IMG/VR virus record: IMGVR_UViG_3300049914_000023 | Coordinates: 1-20,970 of that record | Strand: one strand, 5' to 3' | DNA: 20,970 nt | Source: a virus | Shown: piece after piece, positions 14,307 through 20,970 of the stretch | Layout: every line of letters begins with the position of its first letter | Position numbering within the stretch: position 1 is the stretch's first letter | Made by a program: the position numbers and the translations under genes | The notes under the pieces: model-generated | The model's database searches: none | What the model was told of the DNA's origin: nothing | Seen by the model: the letters and a program-made list of their open reading frames with translations, nothing else

Positions 14307-14534
14307 TCACCCTCCCTGGTACAGTCTTGCCGCGTCTATGTCTGCCTGTCGCCCTGCCGCGTGCACGTCCATGCCCTTCGCAACATTCTGCTCAAAGAGC
14401 ATGTTGTGGACGATGGGACGGTCGCTGGGCGTCAACGATCGGCGTGCCGCCTCCAGGTCAAACGTCGGCTCCTGGAGACCGAGTACCTTCAGATTGCGTT
14501 GCACGCCGTCCTGGACGAGTTTGAGAACATCCAC
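14307..14534 (-). CDS. Small hypothetical protein after the portal
   Basis: This 75-residue protein is not recognised. GTG at 14534 was chosen as the start: it lies 1 nt after the portal stop and has GGAGGGTAAC directly upstream. The frame is open further 5', but only inside the portal gene in another frame. It begins VDVLKLVQDGVQRNLKVLG and is mostly helical, with LEAARRSLTPSDRPIVHNM in the middle. Its TGA stop lies within the binding site of the next gene, so translation is coupled. By position it may be a small head accessory protein. Confidence 0.7.
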   Translation of the reverse strand: MDVLKLVQDGVQRNLKVLGLQEPTFDLEAARRSLTPSDRPIVHNMLFEQNVAKGMDVHAAGRQADIDAARLYQGG

Positions 14535-14535
14535 G

Positions 14536-16317
14536 TTACCCTCCTTGTGGTTGTGGGCCGGACATACCGCCGGGGAACGGCTGGCCCTGCATACCCATCT
14601 GTTCGGCCAGTCCCGTCGGTTCCTGTTGTGGCGCGACCGCGTACGGTGGCGCACCAGCGGGCGCTCCCTGTTGTACTGCGCCACCGCCTGCACCTTGGAT
14701 CGGGATGGTATTCTGCATCTTGGCTGCTACCAGAGTCTGGTAGGCTTGCAGGGCAGCCATCGTCTCGATGTTGGCCTTGCCCTCGGTGATCTGCTCAGCG
14801 ACACGCTTCTCGAACTCCTCCTCCGGCGACTTGTTGGGCAGATCCATGAGGTTTTGCAGGTACTCGGCTGCGGTGCGCTTCGACAACACGCCCTGCTGTG
14901 CGGAACTGTTGATCAGTTGTCCCAAGATCGGTACGTCTTTCGGCAGGCTGGACGACAACTGGACGACGTTGTGCGTGTACTTGCCCAGCATGGGCACCTG
15001 GCGCAGATCAATCTCGAAGGGGGTGCCCTTCTTGTCCACGCCAAAGAGTGGCACCGATCCAGGCAGCCGCGCCAGGGTTCTGAGAATGCGAGCGTTCACG
15101 TTCTGCAATGCGCCCTCGATGCGCCGTTGTGCCAGGGCCTGTCGGATCAGCACGGGATTGGTCAAGAGTGACAAGGCGATGCCGCTCATGGCCCCCTCGT
15201 ATTGGCCATACATGGCAGCCGGGAAGGTCGAGCGTCCGCCCATGCGCTCAAGTTTCTCGTACAGTTGGGATGTCAACTGGTGATCCATCGTGCCGGGCAC
15301 CACGTCCAACTTTGCCCCTGGCGACACCTGGGTGAAGCCGCCCGCATCGGTGTCAATGTAGGGCTTCCCCTGGGCGTCCAGTGGGAACAGTATCTGGCCG
15401 TCCGTCCACATGGGCTGATTGCCCCGATTGAAGGCGTCCGAGGCCAGCACGGTCATCAGCATGGACTTGGCCTTCTGCACTTCCAGGATGTTAGCGATCA
15501 CCGACTCGCCCTCGCGTCCCTTCTCGGCGCGCCCCGTCGCACGCGGGAAGAAGTATTCGTAGGGAATGTCCGGGTAGTCGTCGCTCAGGTCTACCGGCTC
15601 CTTGAGCCAACTGCCGATCTGCAAATCGTTTGGCCCCACCGCCTCGTCCACGGTCGGGTTGACGGCGATGGCGTGCATGAGGCGATCATCGTGCCAGCCC
15701 CAGTATTCCATCCACCGCACTTCCTTGTCGTCTTCCATGTCGGCGATGAGGTCGCGGTGCCAGACCGACGGCAACCGTCCCCGCTGGCGCGGCAGGTCGG
15801 CCTTGACATCGGCCACGCTGCGCTTCGTGACGAAGAAGTTGAAGCGCAGTCGTCCATCTTCGTCGAAATCGGGGTAGCACTGGCGGGGGTCACAGGACGT
15901 GATGCGCAGTGGGAACTCCTTGCGCGCTACGACCACCGGCCCCCGTATCACGCCCCAGCCGGTCGCCGAAGCCATGCGGCACGCCTTGTCCAGCACAATC
16001 AGCATCTGACACGCCTGCCAGACGCCGTACAAGACCTGCTCGTAGAGTGACGCCATCGTGCCATCCACGCCACTCACCGCCGAGGTCGGCACGGTGATGA
16101 TGGGACTCTTGGAGACGAGCAGGGCCACGTCCAGGTCTACGGTATCCGAGCACAAGGGGTCGGTGACGCGCACCTCGTTGGTTCCTGGGTCCTCAGCCCA
16201 GATGTCGCCGTCAATGGCCTTGAAATACTCGACGAAGTGGTTGTCACGGTCGGCGTAGTCGTTGCGCGCCTTGGTGTACCGCCTATTTATGAGGCGGAGC
16301 AAGTCGTCCTGGGTCAT
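14536..16317 (-). CDS. Phage portal protein
   Basis: This 593-residue protein is the likely portal, the dodecameric ring at one head vertex through which DNA is packaged by terminase and later leaves. Evidence: it follows the terminase large subunit directly; it has an early helical region with DPLCSDTVDLDVALLVSKSP, a DPRQCYPDFDEDGRLRF segment typical of portal wing regions, and a long helical part (QLYEKLERMGG, IALSLLTNPVLIRQALAQRR). The C-terminal 70 residues are Gln/Gly/Pro-rich and probably disordered. ATG at 16317 has AAGGAGGGAGAT just upstream and overlaps the terminase gene by 35 bases. Length is in the normal range for portals. Confidence 0.85.
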   Translation of the reverse strand: MTQDDLLRLINRRYTKARNDYADRDNHFVEYFKAIDGDIWAEDPGTNEVRVTDPLCSDTVDLDVALLVSKSPIITVPTSAVSGVDGTMASLYEQVLYGVWQACQMLIVLDKACRMASATGWGVIRGPVVVARKEFPLRITSCDPRQCYPDFDEDGRLRFNFFVTKRSVADVKADLPRQRGRLPSVWHRDLIADMEDDKEVRWMEYWGWHDDRLMHAIAVNPTVDEAVGPNDLQIGSWLKEPVDLSDDYPDIPYEYFFPRATGRAEKGREGESVIANILEVQKAKSMLMTVLASDAFNRGNQPMWTDGQILFPLDAQGKPYIDTDAGGFTQVSPGAKLDVVPGTMDHQLTSQLYEKLERMGGRSTFPAAMYGQYEGAMSGIALSLLTNPVLIRQALAQRRIEGALQNVNARILRTLARLPGSVPLFGVDKKGTPFEIDLRQVPMLGKYTHNVVQLSSSLPKDVPILGQLINSSAQQGVLSKRTAAEYLQNLMDLPNKSPEEEFEKRVAEQITEGKANIETMAALQAYQTLVAAKMQNTIPIQGAGGGAVQQGAPAGAPPYAVAPQQEPTGLAEQMGMQGQPFPGGMSGPQPQGG

Positions 16318-17743
16318 ATCTCCCTCCTTGTGCCACGCGAGCGATGACGGGTTTGCCACGAGCATACGATTTGTACGCCCACGGCGCAGAGTAGCCAAAG
16401 TTGCCCACCAGCCCGTAGGCCACCGCTTTCCAGGCATGGTTGTTGGTGTCAATGGGCTTCGACCCCGCGGTCGTCAGTCCACGACCGTAACGGTACAGGC
16501 TGGCCTCGCGTATCAGGTTCGTGCAGCGTGGATTGACCAGAATGCGAGCGACGCCCTGCTGCCCGTGTAGATCATACGGCTCCTCAGAGAGCCGATCGAA
16601 GACCTTGGAGTGCAGCATGGTGCGCGTCCGCTCGATGCCGATCTCGATGTCCACATGGCGGGTGTTGAGGGGCACGCCATGATACATCTGGCCCCGCTCC
16701 TGACCAAGTGCCCGATAGATGGCCCCCTGCAACCAGACCTCACGGTTCTCCGGGGCAGCAATATCTATCCAGCCCCCGGACACGTCTTTCCACCAGGGCC
16801 GCAACGTCGCCTCCCTGATGGACCGCTCCGCCGATCCCGCGTCCCGATAATAGACCTCATCGAAGATGTACACACAGCGCCCATCGGCGATGTGCACGGC
16901 AAGTACGGCATACGTCCGCCCCGGGTCAATCCACAGTTGCACCGGCCAGCCTGGATGATACTCGGCGCGACCGGTGATGTGGCGCTGCGACTCAAACTCC
17001 TTGAAGACCAATCCCTCCGGGGCCATCGGCACGGCCCCGAAGCGCTGCAAGAACTCCTCTTGGCTCAGGGTGGCCTCGGCGAGTTTGATCTTGATGCCGT
17101 CCCGCCCGCCCGGGAAGTCGTAGGGGTTCTCCCACGAGGGCATACAGTATGACTTCCAGCCGTCCTGCCCGTCTCCCTGCCCCCGCCAGAAGGAGTTGGC
17201 GTACCAGGTGTCCGCTCCCTCAAACGTGCCGTCAAACAGTATCCAGCCCGGCTCCGCCCCCCTCGCCCGCAAGATACGCGGAATGATACGGTTGAAGACG
17301 AACCACTCGGCAAGTAGTCCCGCCTCCGGTACCACGATGCCATCCAGCGGTTCGGCATGAATGCTCTCCGGATCGGTCGCGCTCTTGGTCGTCACCTGCG
17401 TTTTGTTGGCTAAACGCAGGTACCACTCGCCCTTGGAGGGCATGTTGGGACCCTGTGCAAACTCGGTCCCCAGTTTCTGTAGATCGTTCACCAGGTAACT
17501 GAACTCTGGCTTGGTCAGGTCGTAAGAGTCCCCGATGATCCAGTAATTGTGATCGTCGTGCTTGATAACTTCCGGCAAGAGATATTTCGATGCGGTCAAT
17601 GACTTGCCACTGCCCACCCCGCCCGCAAAGATGAGGAACGTGTGGTCAATATCCCTGAGCACGTCCTCCTGCGCCGTGTTGGGCAATGGCACGTACTCGA
17701 TGAGATCGTACAAGACCGTGCGCCGCTCCCAGGGTACTCTCAC
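16283..17743 (-). CDS. terL: Terminase large subunit (TerL)
   Basis: This 486-residue protein is the packaging motor. Walker A is GGVGSGKS at 41-48. The Walker B-like strand with its catalytic glutamate is GIVVPEA at 135-141. A motif III-like ILFDGTFEG lies at 168-176. The RNase H-fold nuclease shows WIDPGRTYAVLAV (D273), WIDIA (D328) and IDTNNHAWKAVAYGL (D432), the expected three acidic positions. The start chosen is GTG at 17743, which overlaps the upstream stop as GTGA with GGGAG before it. The frame is open 56 codons further up, but those codons lie over the preceding gene and look unlike protein. It works with the portal encoded just downstream. Confidence 0.93.
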   Translation of the reverse strand: MRVPWERRTVLYDLIEYVPLPNTAQEDVLRDIDHTFLIFAGGVGSGKSLTASKYLLPEVIKHDDHNYWIIGDSYDLTKPEFSYLVNDLQKLGTEFAQGPNMPSKGEWYLRLANKTQVTTKSATDPESIHAEPLDGIVVPEAGLLAEWFVFNRIIPRILRARGAEPGWILFDGTFEGADTWYANSFWRGQGDGQDGWKSYCMPSWENPYDFPGGRDGIKIKLAEATLSQEEFLQRFGAVPMAPEGLVFKEFESQRHITGRAEYHPGWPVQLWIDPGRTYAVLAVHIADGRCVYIFDEVYYRDAGSAERSIREATLRPWWKDVSGGWIDIAAPENREVWLQGAIYRALGQERGQMYHGVPLNTRHVDIEIGIERTRTMLHSKVFDRLSEEPYDLHGQQGVARILVNPRCTNLIREASLYRYGRGLTTAGSKPIDTNNHAWKAVAYGLVGNFGYSAPWAYKSYARGKPVIARVAQGGRYDPGRLAPPHK

Positions 17744-18135
17744 ACCGTCGTCTCCCACTCCCCCGCGTTCGCTTTCAGGTACGCCCGTGCCGCCTCTCCG
17801 CTCACCATGCGCGGCTTGTTCAACTGCCACACCGTGACGTTGTTTACCAGGGCCGTCTTCACCTGCGCGGGCGTGTACTTGCCGCCCAGAGCATCGCTGA
17901 TGTACTTGCACAAGCGTGTGAGATTTGTCGGATCGAGGTCAAGCTCATCGAAATGCGCCTGGATGATTATCTTCGTCTTGTCGTTGCTGAACCGCCAGTG
18001 AAGTTTGTCCGAAGGCATGTCGCTGTCGTCGCGCTTGCCCAGAATGCGGTAGAGCGCCAGGAGCACCGTCTGCCAGTCGGCCATGCTCAGAAGCGTTGGC
18101 TTGCAAAGCAGGCAATATCCCGACCACATGTTCAT
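17740..18135 (-). CDS. Small protein before TerL, possible small terminase
   Basis: This 131-residue protein occupies the usual place of the small terminase, with its stop overlapping the TerL start by 4 bases. I do not recognise its sequence. A strong GAGGAGG precedes two candidate starts, ATG at 18135 (3 nt spacing) and ATG at 18129 (9 nt spacing); the second is better spaced. The N-terminus contains CLLC, and the body has DWQTVLLALYRILGKR, LTRLCKYISDALGG and YTPAQVKTALVNNVTVWQL, all helical. A helix-turn-helix is not obvious. The small-terminase role is inferred only from position and size. Confidence 0.75.
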   Translation of the reverse strand: MNMWSGYCLLCKPTLLSMADWQTVLLALYRILGKRDDSDMPSDKLHWRFSNDKTKIIIQAHFDELDLDPTNLTRLCKYISDALGGKYTPAQVKTALVNNVTVWQLNKPRMVSGEAARAYLKANAGEWETTV

Positions 18136-18143
18136 CTACCTCC

Positions 18144-18920
18144 TCAGTCAACAGTACCTACACGAGCCACTTCCTGCGCTGACAGCGCGCAGTTCCAGAG
18201 GACGCAGGAGCCCGCCGAACCATTATATGAGCCGGATGGGATGGTGTTGTATGCACCTATCACGGCAAAGCTTGGATCCAAGGCACCCGCCCATGTTCCC
18301 AGTCCCGATACTGTCTGTCGCAACAGACCATCTACATAATGCCGTACAGTATCAGTGGCTTTTGACCAAGTCATGCTTAGACACACCCAGTCCAATCGAG
18401 TGCAGGAGTAAATGAGTGATGATGAGACGCCACCAGCCTTATATACTAATATCAACTGGTTGACGTTAGCAGCCTTGCGGAAGTAAATGCAGTTATCGGT
18501 ACCAGTAACCGCCATGAGCATAACGATATAGCGGTTCGTCGCATCTGTCCAAACAGCCGCGCTGCTAACTTTCGCCCAGCATAATAGTGTTCCTTCCGCG
18601 GCATTGAACGCTGCCGCCAGCGCCGCCGAGTAGATGTTGACGTAATCATTCGTGCCGTCAAAGTAGGGACTTGTCCGCCCGTCCCCGATGCCCTGCCGCC
18701 CCAAGTCAACGCCGACATACGTCCCGTTGTGCCTGCGCCCTGAGAGGTCGTGCGCGACCGTGCCCGCCACCTCGTCCAAGAACCAAGCACTGATGATGCT
18801 CTCCGGCCGCGTGTGAAGCGCGCGCCACCCCCAGTCCCGGCACTCGTGCGGCGCTTGCATGGCGCGCGGGATGACGAGCCTGTTTTTATCACCTGGCAGG
18901 ATTAATGCCGGTTCTGGCAT
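18144..18920 (-). CDS. LamG/concanavalin-like lectin-fold protein
   Basis: This 258-residue protein has the pattern of a LamG-type (concanavalin A-like) beta sandwich: ISAWFLDEVAGTVAHDLSG with the N-terminal GTYVG strand, SPYFDGTNDYVNI, EGTLLCWAKVSS, LDWVCLSMTWSKATDTVRHYVDG and the closing VIGAYN and GSAGSCVLWNCALSAQEV. This is the usual order in LamG domains that bind sugars or surface polymers. The start is the ATG at 18920 with AGGTGA 7 nt upstream; a longer open frame runs into the previous gene and was not used. The region around 18361-18540 has about 45-48 percent G+C, clearly lower than its neighbours, so it may be acquired. Probably a virion-surface or receptor-binding protein. Confidence 0.8.
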   Translation of the reverse strand: MPEPALILPGDKNRLVIPRAMQAPHECRDWGWRALHTRPESIISAWFLDEVAGTVAHDLSGRRHNGTYVGVDLGRQGIGDGRTSPYFDGTNDYVNIYSAALAAAFNAAEGTLLCWAKVSSAAVWTDATNRYIVMLMAVTGTDNCIYFRKAANVNQLILVYKAGGVSSSLIYSCTRLDWVCLSMTWSKATDTVRHYVDGLLRQTVSGLGTWAGALDPSFAVIGAYNTIPSGSYNGSAGSCVLWNCALSAQEVARVGTVD

Positions 18921-18928
18921 GTCGTCAC

Positions 18929-20902
18929 CTATGCCTTCTCGATCCACACGCTCGCGGCAGCCCCTTGCCCTGTCAGCGTGCCCACCAGGACCCGCAGGGC
19001 CGTCTCGCCATCCACGCTCAAGACATATTCCCTTTCTAGTGACTGCCCCAGGTCGTTGAGTACCGACACTGGTTCCGCCACGCCTTGATGCCAGTCGCCC
19101 GTGCTCACCTGATTGCCAAAGAATGGGACAATGGTCAGGGCAGGCGCTGTGCGCAGATCTGTGAGCGCAAACTTCGCCTTGATGTGCGCTTTGCTCCACC
19201 CCGTGCAGTCAATAGTTCGGATGTTGGTCGCCACATTTGGCGTGTAGGCGTTGTTGTTCTTGAACACGTTGTCCGATGTCTGAATCCCTGTCCCGACGAC
19301 CTGGATGCTGCATGTGCCCGCCGTGATACCCGTGCGCCCCACGTCACTCACTGTCACGGGAACGACAATGGGCGAACTCGCCAGGGCCGTCGAGGTGACG
19401 ATGACAATGGCCGTCCCTGTTTTCTTGATGTTGGCGACGATCACCGCCGTCTCCACCTGGGCCGTGCCCGCTGCACCCGCCGTGGTGTGCGTTGAACTGG
19501 TGGCGTTGGTGAAGCCCTCACAGGTGTCGTTGTGCAGGTTGATGTTCATGGTGTTGTCGTCAGCCGCAGCCGCTTTGGTCGTCAGGACAATTGTGGTCGC
19601 TGTGCCGCCGATCGTGAACCAGGCCACGATGTTGGCGTTGGCCGCCATCGCTGCCTTGACCTTCGTGCAGACCGCAGTAGCAGTATCAGCCAGGGCCACA
19701 GCAACCTCTAGCGTGATCGCCGATCCGGTCATGCCTGCCGCCGTCAGAACACAGTGCAGGTTGCCCGCCTTGGTGATCGTACCCGCACAGGTGGCCGTCT
19801 CGACCTGCAACACGGAGACGACACCTGCTGTCGTGTTGTCGGAACTTGTATCTGCCGTGAAACCCAACGTGGTATTGATGCTGCCCGCCGTGGTGTGCGC
19901 CGATGTCACAACTGCCGTGACGCCCGCACCGGTGTCGTGATGGATGGCGATGTTCAGCGTGGTGTCGTTGACCGCCGCCGTCTTCGCCGTCAGGACCACC
20001 GCAGACGTGGAGCCGCTGACCGTGAAGAACACAGGGATGTCAGGATCAGCGTTCAGGGCCGCCCTGATCGCCGTGGCGGTATCGTTGACCGACTCCTCTG
20101 CCGTGACCGCAACAACGACCTGCTTGGGCGAGTTGAACATGCCCGCCGCCGTGACGACGACATGTAGATTGCCTGCCTCCGTGACCGCCCCCACAACCGT
20201 CGCCGTCTCGACCTGCGCAACATCGCCCGGGACGCTGATGTTCAGGGTTGTATCGTTGGCCGTGTACAGGGCGTTGATGCGGCGCTTCGTGAGGAGGACG
20301 TTGTTCGTGGATGAGGTGGGCGCAAACGCAGTGTTGATCTCAGTCTGGGCAACGAGCGCCGCCGCGATAGCCGCTGCTACCTGCGTCGCTGTCTGTCCTA
20401 CCACCGTGCCGAGAGCCGAAATCTGACAGCCCGCAGCGCGCTGGGCCTCGGTGATGCGCGCGACCCACTTGGGCGCCGCATCCACCGAGCAGAATATGTC
20501 GTACCACTCGGCAATGGCCCCGTTCGGCCCCGTCCCCTGCGCAATGGTGGCGACGAGACTGCCATCGTCGTGCGTGTAGGCCGCCGTGGTCACGGTGTCA
20601 ATGGCGGCGCTGGATTTGGTCGGCCCCCAACGGTTGCCAGGGATCGCACAGATGTAGTGCGCCGTGGACTTCGCCAGCGAGCCGGTGTCCTCGCCGCCAT
20701 CAGCCACGGTCATATTGTCCGCCGTGAAATCGGTCAGCTTGTCCACAACGGTGATCGCACTCCGATGCAAAACCCCCGCGTTGCGCCGGCAGTTGGGCTT
20801 CACCTCCGCCTTGAGGAAACCCGCATTGTCCCCGCTGTCCTCCAGCACGACGTTCTTGATCTTGTACGCCAACCAGTCCCAAAACGGTATCATCGTCGCC
20901 AT
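18929..20902 (-). CDS. Beta-repeat virion protein, probable fibre or appendage
   Basis: This 657-residue protein has an N-terminal part of about 165 residues, then repeated beta-rich units rich in Val, Thr, Ala and Gly. Full units of about 110 residues lie at about 230-340 and 366-476; each runs VETATV...TEAGNLHVVVTAAGM...DTATAIRAALNAD...VVLTAKTAAVNDTTLNI...AHTTAG. A half unit precedes them (about 170-229) and another follows (about 482-520). Residues about 535-657 form a separate C-terminal domain with DCTGWSKAHIKAKFAL and a final VWIEKA. Such units occur in phage fibres and other virion surface proteins. ATG at 20902 is preceded by GGAGGGGTGAAAG and, 48 nt upstream, by putative promoter A. 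It lies just before the LamG gene, so both may form one surface appendage. Confidence 0.8.
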   Translation of the reverse strand: MATMIPFWDWLAYKIKNVVLEDSGDNAGFLKAEVKPNCRRNAGVLHRSAITVVDKLTDFTADNMTVADGGEDTGSLAKSTAHYICAIPGNRWGPTKSSAAIDTVTTAAYTHDDGSLVATIAQGTGPNGAIAEWYDIFCSVDAAPKWVARITEAQRAAGCQISALGTVVGQTATQVAAAIAAALVAQTEINTAFAPTSSTNNVLLTKRRINALYTANDTTLNISVPGDVAQVETATVVGAVTEAGNLHVVVTAAGMFNSPKQVVVAVTAEESVNDTATAIRAALNADPDIPVFFTVSGSTSAVVLTAKTAAVNDTTLNIAIHHDTGAGVTAVVTSAHTTAGSINTTLGFTADTSSDNTTAGVVSVLQVETATCAGTITKAGNLHCVLTAAGMTGSAITLEVAVALADTATAVCTKVKAAMAANANIVAWFTIGGTATTIVLTTKAAAADDNTMNINLHNDTCEGFTNATSSTHTTAGAAGTAQVETAVIVANIKKTGTAIVIVTSTALASSPIVVPVTVSDVGRTGITAGTCSIQVVGTGIQTSDNVFKNNNAYTPNVATNIRTIDCTGWSKAHIKAKFALTDLRTAPALTIVPFFGNQVSTGDWHQGVAEPVSVLNDLGQSLEREYVLSVDGETALRVLVGTLTGQGAAASVWIEKA

Positions 20903-20923
20903 CTTTCACCCCTCCTCCCTATA

Positions 20924-20958
20924 AGTCTATCACGCCCCGCCCTCACATGATAGATCGC
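20924..20958 (-). promoter_or_regulatory. Putative promoter A, before the virion module
   Basis: The minus strand reads GCGATCTAT (20958-20950), 20 nt, then TAGACT (20929-20924) preceded by TGA. It lies in the short non-coding stretch before the ATG at 20902, where transcription would start near 20917 and leave a leader of about 15 nt. The 9-mer, the 20-nt spacing and the TANANT pattern match the sites at 8668-8702 and 705-739. The hexamer itself is only a fair match to TATAAT, so the upstream box is probably needed. Confidence 0.5.
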
Positions 20959-20970
20959 TAACCTTGAAGA

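Noticed and set aside
17473-17490. Further copy of the promoter box near ACGATCTAC
   Set aside because: Two mismatches, no -10-like hexamer at the right distance, and a location inside the terminase gene.
18921-19199. Longer LamG protein starting at 19199
   Set aside because: The extra 93 residues overlap the preceding gene in another frame, look unlike protein (His/Arg/Gly-rich), and the ATG at 18920 has a good binding site.

Overview
This window looks like part of the virion-assembly region of a tailed double-stranded DNA bacteriophage (or prophage) from a high-GC bacterial host. All genes I can support lie on the minus strand, so the region is transcribed from position 20970 towards 1. 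They are tightly packed with ATGA/GTGA overlaps, frequent GTG starts and strong AGGAGG-type ribosome binding sites. No tRNA, rRNA, CRISPR array or host gene was seen, and no stretch over 300 bases lacks a gene. The host species cannot be named from the sequence.

In transcription order there are three parts. (1) 20902-16283: a 657-residue beta-repeat virion protein, a LamG-like protein, a small gene in the usual place of a small terminase, and the terminase large subunit (Walker A plus RNase H-like nuclease residues). (2) 16317-6217: the portal, two small unknown proteins, a 1606-residue probable internal virion protein with a perfect 69-bp tandem duplication, a scaffold-like coiled-coil protein, and an N4-gp56-family major capsid protein. 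The capsid gene is split by a 648-nt group I intron that carries a LAGLIDADG homing endonuclease. (3) 6166-1: a coiled-coil protein, a zinc ribbon, and a glycosylation cassette made of a 793-residue GT2/TPR-like/GT4 fusion, a Cys-rich protein, a GT2, a SAM methyltransferase, a small protein and a GT4. The start of a possible neck gene is cut by the window edge.

The genes fit one programme. Terminase and portal package DNA, scaffold and capsid protein build the head, the 1606-residue protein is probably carried inside it, and the beta-repeat and LamG proteins are probably exposed adhesins. The sugar-transfer cassette, embedded among head genes, may decorate the virion.

The most interesting items are four. 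The first is the split capsid gene, in which the last codons of the endonuclease also form the P7-P3-P8 core of the ribozyme. The second is a recurring putative promoter, GCGATCTAT-N20-TANANT, found three times with identical spacing; two copies lie 48-50 nt upstream of a module start. The third is an 8-bp hairpin that covers the capsid gene's ribosome binding site. The fourth is the glycosylation cassette itself. Functions come from motif recognition by eye; no database search was run.
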